Of a DNA stretch of 64,000 bases, positions 46,270 through 57,639 are shown one piece after another. Source of the DNA: Ligula intestinalis (lineage: Eukaryota > Platyhelminthes > Cestoda > Diphyllobothriidea > Diphyllobothriidae). The DNA lies in the NCBI GenBank assembly GCA_036362985.1, contig JAYGXS010000002.1:84205927-84269926 (forward strand). The letters are read 5' to 3'. The notes beneath the pieces are model-generated. The model did no database searches. It was not told where the DNA came from and saw only the letters and a list, made by a program, of their open reading frames with translations. A program made the position numbers and the translations under genes. Numbering within the stretch: the first letter of the stretch is position 1; every line of letters begins with the position of its first letter.

Positions 46270-49080
46270 GAACAGAATGCAAACAGTCTAGAGCCAGAAA
46301 AATTGTATACAATGCTGGCAGTATGAGATCGTGTTGTGAAAGTCGCCTTTTGTCAAATGGAATGACATCGAGTCTTCTTTTAAACTCCGCTATCAGGTCA
46401 GCGTAAACCGTCTTGCTTGGTAGCAAGTTCCAAGATTGGACCACGCGATGACTAAATAAATAATTTCGGAGGTCTATTCGAGTGCGTTCGTTTATGACCT
46501 TGTAAGGGTTGCCACGCAGGTGAGTGGTGATGGCTTATTCAAAGAAATCTTCCAATCTCAGGGAAGAACTGTGGCTCCGGAATATCCAGAATGTCTAGAG
46601 CAGGCTGTACTGAACATTTTCTGTAAGACAAAGGAAAACGGCAAGTTTGATCAATCTCTTCTGATATGGTTAGTCCCTGAGACCATCGACCGTCTTTTTC
46701 GCCCTGCGTTGCACTTGTCCAAGAAGGTCCATATCCTCCTTCAACCACGGTGTCCACACTGGCATTCCGTATTCTAACTGTGCTCTCACAAAGGTGCCAA
46801 ATATTTCCCGAAGAGTTCAGGTGGGAAGATTTTGAACGCTCGTCTGATCCAGTGCAGGATACTAGTTGCCTTCTGGACGGTCTTTTTACAGTGCCCTGTT
46901 GGCATCAAGTTCGCGGTTGTCCATATACCGAGGTCTATGTGCGTATCAACCTCTTTTTATGTGATGTCATTGATAAAGTAACTGTGTTTCTGCGAAATTT
47001 TCGCCCCGGGCTTATGTGTGGAACCATGCATTTGGATACATTAAAGTTAAGAAACCAAGAGGACGACCATATAACCAGTTTATCGATGTTCGACTGTAAT
47101 CTCGTTGCGTCGTCGGCGCAGCTAACTTCAACCCATATTTTTATGTCATCCGCAAACATGACAGCTGCGCTCTCAAGCTCACTGAGGCAGTCATTTACGT
47201 AAATCAGGAATAGCGGTGGACCCAAAATTGAGCCTTGTGGTACACCACTCTCGACCTTTGTCCATTCTGAGGTTGATTTTCCGACAATGACCCTCTGTTC
47301 TCTGATAAACAAGAAACTGCTGATCCATTGATAAATTTTTCCTTGAATTCCCCCGTCCCAAATCTTCTGTAGAAGAAGCCTATGTGATACACTATCGAAG
47401 GCCTTTTTGAAGTCGAAAAATATGACATCAATTGGATAGCCTTTATCTGCGGCATTTGTCCACTTCTCCTGTGAGTAAAGAGAACTAGTGAGGCAAGAGC
47501 GTCCTGGGCGAAAGCCATGCTGTCCATCACATAGTATTTTGTTGCTTTCAAGGAAATACATTAAATCCTTCGTAATAATGCGCTCCATTGCTTTGCTCGC
47601 GATGCAACTTAGACTGACAGCACGGTAATTTGCGCAATCAAGTCGTAAACCTCCCTCATAGATCGGGGTGACGTTTGCCCACTTCCATTTTCTGGGAGTT
47701 TGCCTTCTTTAAAAGATCTCTGTAAGATGGCAGCCAGAGGCTTGTACAATTCGTTAGCTAATTCTCTTAGTGCTAGTGCAGGAATTTTGTCCAGCCAAGG
47801 TGATTTGGCAGGCTTAGGTTTGAGTAATTCAGCCCCGACAGTGTTGTGTGAAAACCCTAGATACTCTATTTTTGGCATTGAGGAGGAGAGTAAGGGTGCA
47901 GTTATCTGTCGATGAGCGAACGTACCGTCAGCAAGAGTTGTTGGTTCTCGGGTATAGACGGATTCAAAGAAATCGGAGAGGAGGGAGGCTTTCATGTGGT
48001 CTTCGGTCGCCAGTTGTCCATCAGCTAATCTTAGGGCAGGGATCAGTTCCTGAGATCTTTTTTGTGCTTCGTGTATAGCCATACAGTATCTTGGGGTTTT
48101 CCAATGACTTGTGTAGCATGTTCAACTCCTATATCTATCGCAGTTTAGAAGATTTGCTTTTACAAATGTTACGTTGTTGTTTATACTCCCGTATGTGTTT
48201 ATTGGAGCCGGTTAGTCTGTTACGCCTCCAGATGTGGTTTCTTGTTTTGAAAGCGGCCTGCAAGTTTGAGTTTATCCACTTCGGGCGATTTGTACTTGTC
48301 TTTCTTCTGAAGGGAGAGTTGAGACAAACAGTTATTTTCAGCGACGAGCTAAAGGTCATCCACTGTTCATTTGCTCCACCTTGGAGGTTTGGTTCCCATG
48401 ATACCTCTGATATTTCTCTTTTCATAAGTGGATAGTCGCCATTCCAAATTTTACTTTCCCATGTATCGGAGAAATAAGGCTTGGAGAACAGCGAGTCTCG
48501 AAATACAGCATAATGTGGTTGCCTGGCCCTAATGGGAGTCGATTCTGCAGGTCAATGATAGCTTCCTCCTCTCAGGTAAAGATAAGGCCAAGACAGTTTG
48601 ACTGTTTTCCTTCCCTAGCCCGCGTTCCAAACGTGACGATCTGGCAGAGCAGTTTGTCTGTGGCCCATTATAGTAGTTTGTAATTAAAGTTGTCTGGAAG
48701 ACCCTATGCGGTCTATGTCTGCCAATCAACACCAGGAGCGCTAAAGTCCCAACGATGAGGATGTCTTTTTTCTCACTGACCTTATACAATTCTGCCATGA
48801 CGATAGTGTCTTGATCAGGAGTCTGATTTGGCGGGCGGTATGTCACCGAAAGCATCAGTGGCCTGACATACTTAGCAGATATGGCAATGTTAAGCATTTC
48901 CACATCTCGTGCTGGGAACGGTACTTCAGCCGTGGCTGTTAGCTTGCAAGTGACATAGACTATAAGCCCTCCTCCCTTTGTTGTTCTATTTTTCTTGAAA
49001 AGCTGATATTCTCTTAGCAATAATTCAGAATCAGAATCTTTCAAAAACCAGATTTCAGTGAAAGCCATGATGTCTGGCTT
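46270..49080 (-). mobile_element. CR1-like element with long RT ORF (family C)
   Basis: The minus strand starts within the endonuclease (49068-48529: MAFTEIW, GGGLIVYVTC, SVTYRPPN). It passes the linker (48425-47609: WINSNLQAAFKTRNH) into a 217-codon uninterrupted RT block (47588-46935: GQHGFRPGRSCLTSSL, VIFFDFKKAFDSVSHRLL, SGVPQGSILGPPLFLIYVNDC, MFADDIKIW at 47155-47166). The C-terminal connection runs to about 46280. The first ~40 residues of the endonuclease are missing at 49080, where another CR1 fragment begins. GDFN is destroyed (VGTLALL). The RT catalytic Asp pair is intact. Confidence 0.87.
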
Positions 49081-49089
49081 TACCTCATC

Positions 49090-50530
49090 TAGAGTGGACT
49101 ATCTTGGAAGAGTATGGATGCAGGAAGCTTTGCGGGAACATTACACATGAAACTACATTTCAATGGAGAAAACTCCATCTACCAGGTAGCGCTCCAATGT
49201 GAAATCATACAAAATTCTGCGTTGATTTTATCCGCGCAACTTCTGACCATATCCTAAAGAAATGAGTAAATGCAATTAAGGTCATAAGCATAAATAAAAT
49301 TTTCTCAGTTATTGGGCACTGTTTAAACTTCATTTGTGTAAAGAGTGAAAAGGAGGGGACCTTAAACCATGCCTTGAAAAACGCCGCTTGTGATCGGTTG
49401 AGGCGTCGAGTAGCTATTACCTACCAAGACCTTCTGGCTACAGTTAGACAGGTAGGAGCCAATGAACTGAAGAAGAGAAGCCCGGATGCCAGTCACTTCC
49501 AGTTTCACCAGAAACGCCTGTGTGGCACCTTGGCAGAAGCTTTGATTAGGTCAAAGTAGAGCACAATCACTGATTGCTGCCCATTACGAAGTGAAGTGAA
49601 AAGGTAAGGAAAAAACAAGTGACAGGTAAAAAGTCATGCTCTGAGGAGCTTCTTGCCTTATTTTCTATGGAAAAGTGAAGAATTTGATTTGGAATATTTT
49701 TTCGAGGAGTTTGGCTAGAGCCGGAGTTTTTTGGATGCCTCGATAATTATTTACATCCGAGCTAGATCCTAACTTGATGACTGGAAGAATTATAGATTTC
49801 GTCCATGAGGCAGGAAAGAAACCATTTGTAAGGTAGGATGAGAATAGATGACGAAACAACCGGGGAAGCTTGACACTCTCTTGATGACTGAGCTTGGAGT
49901 ACAGTGATTTCCCAAAAAGTGCGAGTTTTTTAGGCAAACAATGTGCTTACAAATTAATTATACGGAGAAACCAATGGTACTGATAATATTGACTGAGCAT
50001 GGCTAAAACGACGGGACTGGTTCAGAGTTCTTCGTAAGATGCTTTGCAAAAAATGTATTAAACTATTTTGCTTTGTAAGACTCACTGAGAACGGAAATTT
50101 TATCTTCATTCCGTAATGGGAGGATTTCATGACCTAGTTTACTGGAGGACCGCCGACGGAACAGTTGGGCAACAGACTTTGCAGCGTTTAACGCGCTGAG
50201 TGCAGAAGATTCAATCTGTTTGCTACGTGCAAGTGGACTCCTTGACGCTTATTCGAAAACCTCTGCGATTCTTAGGTGCGCAGATAATGAAATAATAGAT
50301 TCATCTTTCACCTGCCTTTTCAATTTATTTAGTCTTCGTGAAAGAAAGTGAGTAATGATGGGGTGGGAATAGCAGGGATTATAATTTTTTATTGGCACAA
50401 ATTCTAAAATGCTGTGTGAAACTGCTGACACGAAGTCATAGAGACTTGTTTCATTGTTGGTGATGCAGAGATCCGGCTGGGCTAGCGAGTCCACAAAATT
50501 GTTTATTAAGTTAATATCAACAAGGTCAAA
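49090..50530 (-). mobile_element. CR1 family A fragment X (linker to mid-RT)
   Basis: The minus strand reads ITHFLSRRLNKLKRQVKDES and LSAHLRIAEVFE (50494-50249), then FFPASWTKSIILPVIKLGSSS and NNYRGIQKTPALAKLLEKIF (49937-49665). The palm region (about 49560-49374) follows, with the active site as YAYD at 49281-49292. It ends abruptly near 49090 after the FSPLKC motif, at the truncated 5' end of the family C copy. It may therefore have been split by that insertion. All parts match the order in the 19980-24560 element. Confidence 0.8.
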
Positions 50531-50539
50531 AAAATGAAG

Positions 50540-51226
50540 CGTTCATCAGACTAGAGAGGGGACAACAGTATTCAAAGATTGGGAGAACAAACATGCAGTA
50601 CATTTTTTACTTTATTTTCGGAAGGAAGAAATTATGTAATATAAAACCACATATCTGTACAGCCTTTGCAGAAGTGCGATCCACATGAGGCAATAAGGCT
50701 AGTTTATTCGTTTGATTTAGACCTAAGTCTTTTATAGGGAATTTTTCGAAAAATGGGTTGTTTTGAAATAATAAGGGCCAAACTCATGAAATAACGCATG
50801 GATGGAGAAAACTCCATCTGCAAACTCGAGTCAAAACGTGAGAGTGTGAGCAGGTCTGCGTTAATTTTCTCAACGCAAATATTGTCAGTATCCTTAGAAA
50901 ATGAGTGAATACACTTAAGATTGTCTGCGTAAATGAGATTTTTTGAATTTAAACCACTGTTGAAATTTCATTTACGTATAGAATTAAGAGAAGGGGACAG
51001 AGGACCGTGCCTTGAAATATGCTACTCATGATCAGCTGAGGCTTCGCATAATTATTACCTACAAAGACCTTCTGGCTGTGGTTAGAAAAGCAGGAACAAC
51101 TAAAGTGGAGGAGAGGAGGCCGGATGCCGAGATCTTCCACTATCATCAGAAGACGTCTGTGCGGTACCTTGTCGCAAGATTTGCTAAGGTCAAAGTAGAT
51201 AAAACCACTGATTGCTGCTCATAATG
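50540..51226 (-). mobile_element. CR1 family A fragment Y (mid-RT onward)
   Basis: The minus strand begins in the RT palm (FDLSKSCDKVPHRRLL), continues with QKVFVGNNYAKPQLIMSS and IFQGTVLCPLLLILYVNEI, and has the active site as YADN at 50920-50931. It continues towards the C-terminal domain near 50560. Overlap in content with fragment X (both contain the palm region) shows these are two separate copies, not one. Confidence 0.78.
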
Positions 51227-51382
51227 AATACTTCCGTGGGGTCGGCACCAAGCAGGCGTAGCTGATAGTGGGTAATGAATTTGTCCACCAAGAAGGCCGA
51301 ACATCCACCTTTGTTGAAACCGTGGTCGCGACGGACGATGGTTTAGTCGGCACAGAAATGGACCTTGGTGAATATAGTCCAC

Positions 51383-51780
51383 TTTCGTATAAACCGAAAG
51401 GCAGGCATCCCAAGAAATGTATTTTCATGGAAGGCATCCTTTGGGAAAAAAGTAAGTTTATGGAGTAAATTTTCGACACTGGATCCCCAGTTCGTCGTCA
51501 GACTTGAGAGAAATTTGCAAGCAAAAGTTAGCATTTCAAAGTGCTCATGCAGTTATATAGTCTATATATACATCTATAGTGTGAGTGAATATATATAGTC
51601 TGTATATAACTGTATGAACACTTCGAAATGCTAACTGTTGTTTGCAAATTTCTCTCAAATCTGACGACGAACTGGGGATCCAGTGGCGAAAATTTACTCA
51701 ATAAACTTACTTATTTCCCAAAGGATGCCATTCCATGAAAATACATTTCTTGGGATGCCCGCCTTTTGGTTTATACGAAA
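51383..51780. repeat. near-perfect palindrome with ~190-bp arms
   Basis: The left arm is 51383-51570 and the right arm 51590-51780, with a ~19-bp centre. The ends read TTTCGTATAAACC and its complement. Each arm contains CCAAGAAATGTATTTTCATGG, TTTTCG.CACTGGATCCCC and AGAGAAATTTGCAA, or the reverse complement. The centre is TA-rich (TATAGTCTATATATA). A third copy of the right-arm sequence starts after the 10-N gap. The structure fits a foldback element or MITE, or an assembly-level inverted duplication. Confidence 0.88.
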
Positions 51781-51840
51781 CAATTACGATCGCAGACTTT
51801 TGACCGAGGCGAGACAATGGGAGAAGTGTGCTATTTGCGA

Positions 51841-51850
51841 NNNNNNNNNN
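51841..51850. other. assembly gap (10 N)
   Basis: Ten N bases of unknown true size. Identical repeat sequence lies on both sides, so the gap is probably a collapse of the same repeat. Confidence 0.98.
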
Positions 51851-51960
51851 TGTTTGCAAATTTCTCTCAAGTCTGATGACGAACTGGGGATCCAGTGTCG
51901 AAAATTTACTCAATAAACTTACTAATTTCCCAAAAGATGCCTTTCCATGAAAATATGTCC
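51851..51960. repeat. third copy of the palindrome arm
   Basis: TGTTTGCAAATTTCTCTCAA through GATGCCTTTCCATGAAAATA repeats 51639-51745 in the same orientation, with a few substitutions. It ends in a run of eight T then AGATAGCC. Confidence 0.9.
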
Positions 51961-52056
51961 ACTTTGTTTTTTTTAGATAGCCGCTACAGCCATAGTGTGT
52001 AAACCTATGGAGGCCAGGAGCTGGCCGATAAGGCCGCTGGAGTTGGACTGCAGAAG

Positions 52057-52371
52057 CTAAAGGCCAGGTGGCGTGGCAAGGTCAGAGACTCGCGCATTTA
52101 TATTGAAGACAGGCAGGGCAGGAGGCGTAGGAGCAGGTAGAGGCGCAGGACAACTGGGGTAAGTGAAGGCGCGCGAACAATCGGCAGAAATGGTGAGGCC
52201 ACTGTTGCGAAGATGGCACCAACCATTGCAGGAGCCGCAATGTACAGAACAGTCACGGCGGCCCAGGTGGACTTGACAGAAAAAGCAGTACTCAAGAGGT
52301 CTAAGGTTGGCCTCAATTCCAACGGCGAGGAAGAGGAGCCGGAGCATGGTCGGAAGGGGCAGCTCCGTCAT
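52057..52371 (-). pseudogene. element N-terminus: decayed 2A-like peptide and PHD-like zinc finger
   Basis: From ATG at 52371 the frame reads MTELPLPTMLRLLFLAVGIEANLRP after joining short segments: TMLRLLFLAV is the hydrophobic lead and GIEANLRP lies where 2A sequences have DxExNPGP. Three of the critical positions (Asp, Pro, Gly) are changed, so ribosome skipping would be lost. A Cys/His cluster follows: CFFC, then CSVHCGSC and GWCHLRNSGL, like the WCH..CSGL finger of CR1-type proteins but with Asn in place of the last Cys. A Pro-rich stretch leads to TAG at 52057. Confidence 0.55.
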
Positions 52372-52477
52372 CAAAAACACAGGTCGAGAGAACGGGAGGG
52401 TTGGTCTAGCGTAGGAAGATTGGTGTAGCGGACCTTGGCCGTCGTGAGGCGGGTGTGAACACGAAAAAAATATGCGT

Positions 52478-52760
52478 CGGCTGTGTTTTCCTTTAAGGAG
52501 CCAAAGAGGTCATGGGCGAAGACAAAGCTCATACGCAGGGCGCGCGTCGTGTACTTTGTACGCGTGGACGAAGTAAAATGGGGAGCATAGCTGGGAAGGA
52601 TTGAGTGCACGATATGGATAACACGTGAGTGTGGTCGGTTACAGCTGAATGAATGAGGCAGGCAGGTGTTTTGTGCAAGGGATTGAAATGGCGGAAGACA
52701 AATGAAAAATCCATGAGGAAGGCGCGGGCTGTGTATTTGTACACGCAGAGGAAGAACGTA
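52478..52760 (-). repeat. direct repeat in the element's 5' region
   Basis: Two ~95-bp blocks (about 52478-52573 and 52667-52760) share GTGTTTT, GAAGACAAA, GGCGCG and GTGTA.TTTGTAC.CG in order, spaced about 176-183 bp. Tandem 5' repeats acting as promoter units are known from several non-LTR families. That function is inferred here. Confidence 0.55.
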
Positions 52761-53211
52761 GGTACATAGGTAGGACGGCCAAGGGTGGCAAATGGTGAGC
52801 CGAAGGTGGGAATCGAGAGACCTGGTCGACGCTGAACGACTGCTGGCGAGACTTTGGGCAGTGCGGAGTCCGCTATGGGGCGAACAGACGCTAGTAGAAA
52901 CCACTCCAAGAATTGGCGATATCGGCTGCTGCTCGCATGACCTGCAGAAGAGCCGAGCACGCCTAGCGCGTTAAGGCGGATGCCACCTGGCGCTCTACGA
53001 AGATAGATCCAACAAGTGCGAGAATCAAGCGAAAATGAAAGGCTGTAAACAGAAGGTGAAGCTGGCGGTCGGGAGGATAGGAAAATACGCTCAAAGCCTT
53101 CGGACAGACCATTTTAAAGATATTTACGAATAAGTTATATCAACCGCTTACTTACAAATTTTAAGTAGAGTGAATTCCCATGGCCTACCATTTTCGTGCG
53201 AAAACGGTATT

Positions 53212-53298
53212 TTAACACTGACTGTGACGCCCAAAATAGCCCGTAGTTTGCCATATTGCGTGTACCATATACGGCGCACGTCACAGTCAAAGTGTTAA
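53212..53298. mobile_element. 87-bp TTAA-flanked MITE (piggyBac-like ends)
   Basis: The left end is TTAACACTGACTGTGACG. The right end, read on the other strand, is TTAACACTTTGACTGTGACG. They are identical except for a 2-base gap. Both begin at a TTAA tetranucleotide, the target site of piggyBac-type transposons. The ~45-bp interior is non-coding. It is too small for a transposase, so it is a non-autonomous element or its solo ends. Confidence 0.72.
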
Positions 53299-56200
53299 TA
53301 AAGTCTTGTTATAGCCAAGAAAGACTTCAGAAGACTGCTACGCTACATTTTGTGCAAGCGAGAGTTTTTTAAAAGATCAAAGGGTCCCGCTGTCCAGATG
53401 AAAAATGAGATACGAATTTTCGTAAAAGGTTTTCCTGCATTCGTGGAAATTCATGGCAAAATCGCGGCTGTTCTGCTATAAGGGATTGTCAGAGAGGTGG
53501 AGAAAGTGACACTACACACAGTAATTATAGGAACTAGTGACTAATCCATTAATTTCGTCTGGTATCCTGCAATTTTTTTCAGGGACCTCCACAGCACTGG
53601 ACAAGCATTGCTTTGTACCCGTCCGTATTAATAGTTGAAAGTGGCTTTAAATGCGAAAAGAACTGTGTTGAAAAAATATTTTAGGGCATTCGTGTCCAAA
53701 GCCACATCCCTACACCAAGTTTTATGTTTTATTTTTCATGAATAGTCCGGTTTTCATAGTATTCAGGCGAATGTAGACTGCACGCAGCCGCAAGAGATAA
53801 TAGGTAACACTGTCATGTGAATTTTGCGCGGTGAAGTCTTCGGCCTTCGTTCTGTTGCATCTGCCTTCATGCAGGACAAGTAACACTCACAATGTTGTAT
53901 TTTTTAATTTTGCCCACAGCCCAAAATGATAATTAGCATGGAGTTGTATGTTATTTTACTAAAATTTAGTAAATGGATAGCGTGTTTGCATTCTTTTTAG
54001 CCCAATAGTTAATGTATTTCGTTTATAGGAAAATTTCCTTCACCATATCAAACAAGCTACCTCATCGGACGATTTAGAATATATAAGTTCCCATTATCTC
54101 TTCTTAAATCCGCAAAAGATTTTATCAAAGTCTTCGGGTTTCGCAAAGATTTGAAAATTTTATGTCGCAAGACTACTTTCCTTCTCGTTTACGTACCGAA
54201 AAATATGATAACGAAACGTGGTTTAGCATGGTTGTCGTGTAATTCTTATGGTTTTGGTCGAACTATTTGACCTTTTTTTCCATTTCCATTTCACGTTGGT
54301 CTTTATACAGGCCCCATTACGTTCCACCCCGTTTATTGCAGTGATAAAAGTTTTTGCTTCGAACTTCAATCCATTGTAGAAAAAGGGGAAATCACATCCC
54401 ATGCGCCTACTGACCAAATGAAACACCTTCCAGCATCATTACTCGGAGAAGAAATGGTTAAACCTGAGCAGTATGGGTGATTAGATGTGACTGTTTTGAA
54501 TTTGGCTTATGCAAATATCGTTAGTCAACTGCAACTTCGTCTGGGAAACGGAGCTCCGGTAGTAAACATATGAAATATGCTGGTCATCCACTTTTTTAAA
54601 CAGTTATTAGTTGTTAAAATGCGCTTTTAACTTTTGAAAATGATGTTAAGGGCGGGACTACCGAAACTGACTGAATTTTAGTGATGTACCCAGATAAATT
54701 TTACGGTCTTAAGGATGATCTTTCATTCGTACCTGTCAGCTGGCCATTGAAAAACCCAACAAATACGTTTCTACGTCCAAAATCCATAATCCTCGGAAAA
54801 CACCAAAAATAACAAACCCGACATACAACTTTTAGAAATGCTTGCTTCAATGAGATTCGTAATCTCCACTGCAGGACTGGAAGCTAAGCGCTCACCCATC
54901 TAAATGTTGTCCACTAACCATTAGAATTCTAAACTTGACGGTAAAGTAATCCTCTGTTGTTGGACATTATCCTTTATAATGCGATTATGCCACCCAATGA
55001 AAGCATGCAGGTAAACGAGAATATGCTACAGGATCTGAAGATACCTGCGTTCAGTCGAAAAGCTACCTTCGCGTCCAATGACGCTTAGCATGTATTTTGT
55101 GCTTTGATAAAAAAGCAGGAAAAATGCCTTCAGTGCAACAGAAGTTACATTCTGCGTCATTTGAAAAGGAAATGCCCCGTCATTCAGTAAATGAATGCGC
55201 AAATCATGGGAAATACTTGGAAGTACAGTCATTCACTCTGTCGCAAGTGCACGTTTAGCCGCTGCAACCAACGCCCCGGCGCCCTTTCCACTGCCGTCCT
55301 CGGATAATTTGAGTCGGAACTAAATAAAAAGACATAAACGCTAAGATTTAAATTTTAAACCACACGCTTGCATATATACACGAGTCAGAGAGGCATATAA
55401 AACATTTAAGCACTCAAATAAGACTGAGAAAGTGACGCCCAGAATTTTATTCGGCAACGGTAGGTTAGTTAAGCCCCTTAGCCATCACTGACTCCAGAGT
55501 GAGATTTGGACCTCTCCGCAGACAAGGAGCGAAATACATGCAAGAAAACATAAAAAGTAAGAAAACATCAGCCAAAGTTGTTTTTGTAGGCCTATCTACA
55601 GCAACGAGGTTGAGGGAGCAATAAAAAAATAAAATACCAACTCTCAATAAGTAAAAAGTATCGTAATACCAAAAAAACAAGGAATAGTTTGCGCAAATCG
55701 AGAAACGAATGCAGTAATGAATGCACAGACCGTTCCTTACCATTTCTATGAAATTATCAACTAAATCAAACTAGGCTATGTATTTTAAAGTTATAAGGCG
55801 TACAAACGCCATCTGTACCTACCAATAATTGAATAATAAAACGAGGATAGTTTACTCTTGAAGTGGCAAGGTCATAGCGGTTCTGGGCAGCGATGAACGC
55901 CAGTATTTACGAGGGTATGTGGGACCCATAAAAAGAAGAAGAAGAATAAGAAGAAGAAGAAGAAGAAAGGGAATGGTCTTTGTTTGAATCCGTGGATGCG
56001 GAGACTTTGACTTTGATCAAGGGTAGTGTACGTGGTGCGTTCACGTAGGTAAGGTGTAGATAGGTTGTCTCTTCACTGGTGGCGGTCTCCAGCCCCACCA
56101 CCCTTGTAGCTAGCTATGCGTAACAGTTGCCTTTCCTGCGGGTGTTCTGTTTCGCCGTTGGCAGTCTCCAGCGCCCCCTTGCCAAAAGGATTGTTTATAA

Positions 56201-57630
56201 ATTCCTGACGACTGGTCTATCTGTCCTCAATAAACCATCGTGCGTTAACTATGATGTCAGCTTTGCGCCTTATGAGATTATTGCTATGGTTAACAAAGCT
56301 TCTAGTCGATTTATAGCGTGTGGATACAATCAGAAGAAAGAAGACACAGATGAACAGCTGAGTGTCGACTCAAAGTTACGCTACCAAGAACCCGCAGTAC
56401 GCTCGAGTATTACAGGTATTTAGAAGTTGCCTGAAGATTGTTGAGTCGGTCAAAACTGGCTATAAAAAGCTGCCAATACGAAAACCTATGACAGCATCTG
56501 ATGACACTAAAAAAGTGAACGATATTAGTAGTCCCTTCGATATAGCTGAATGCTGATTGTTATATCGTTTGGGACCCGAACATTGCTATTAGCCCCTCCG
56601 TGACTTAGACTTTTGGGCAACGACCGAAAAACAAATGGGGTATATCAAACTTCGGAAAACATACAAATCGCACAAAGGGAATTTTGTGATTCAGTAAGGC
56701 TGCACCTCGCTCTCTCTGAGACCTTGACATATCTGAACAAAACCAATAGATTCGCCTTGTGAAAAGACGTAAAAAAATGTTAGCATCCTCAAAATTTGTT
56801 ATTTTTCTTATTCGACGCAAGCGGCAAGCCTTTAGGCTATGACTGCATCGAGGATAACATTGGTTACCTAAGTATTAACACCACTTATCTGAAAAAAGTG
56901 CAACAAATTCATGAAAAATAAAAGATAGAATGCTTTTAGCATATGAAACACTTGTACAAGTCAATGCGGCAGCGTAAAAACACGTTCAAATATTTTGGTT
57001 TACCAGACGGTGTACTAACTGTTTTACCGCCATCATATGCCTTCGGTGTGTACTTTATCATTTAACGACTAAGCGCAAACAGAGGCTATTTAATTTTGCA
57101 CGAAGTAGGTAGATTGCATGCTGTGAATGTCATAGTACTAGTCGTTATCTGTGTCCCTTGTCCTAATAATGGTATTTTGATTCGACTTTCGTCTGCTTCA
57201 TAAATGTTGGACGCCTTCAAAGGTGTGTATTTTGGGAGGCAAAATGAACGTCATAACTAAGAAAACCGGTCGAAAAGGTAACTGTTATATGGAAACCGTG
57301 GTAATACGGGTTGCAAGAGTGGAGAATGCAAATGGGTTTAAAAGAATACTGTAAGACTTGCTAACCTGTTTTTTTGAACTAAGCACGCAAACAGTAGGTA
57401 GGTAATAAGGAAAGCAACCAATCAGGATGTCCAAGATAAAGTTGTAATTTAAAGGTGTGAAAATTGGCTGTTAAAAAATAAATTTAGATGTGGCAGTAAT
57501 GCAAATTTCGCAACGAAATTACATTTTTGAATGCACCAAACGAGGGCAGTAGGCTTATATTTCCGCGAGATTTTAAAAATGAAAGGGGAAAATTTTCGCA
57601 CTTTTCACCGAGTTCTCAGAAAAAGAAGAA
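53299..57630. other. no supported gene
   Basis: AT-rich stretch with short frames only. A frame at 56127-56423 (+) and an overlapping one to 56556 read ordinary protein-like sequence but carry no motif I recognise. Confidence 0.35.
55932..55968. repeat. (GAA)n microsatellite
   Basis: About twelve GAA/AAG units with one interrupting TAA, purine-only on the plus strand. Confidence 0.92.
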
Positions 57631-57639
57631 ACTTCCAGA

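Larger units (their letters stand above)
52000..52990 (-). mobile_element. 5' end of a non-LTR element with 2A-like motif and zinc finger
   Basis: The minus-strand unit has a GC-rich 5' region with internal direct repeats (52478-52760). A short coding region (52371-52057) follows that starts like the leader peptides of CR1/Rex1-type elements. It is broken off near 52000 beside the palindrome. No endonuclease or RT follows. The composition differs sharply from the AT-rich flanks. The element assignment rests on the leader peptide alone. Confidence 0.55.

Noticed and set aside
52371..52960. Ser/Pro/His-rich minus ORFs of 143-177 codons
   Set aside because: They cover the GC-rich 5' region of the element in two overlapping frames, without motifs; treated as non-coding leader.
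55932..55968. GAA repeat as a CRISPR-like or regulatory array
   Set aside because: Simple trinucleotide microsatellite without spacers.
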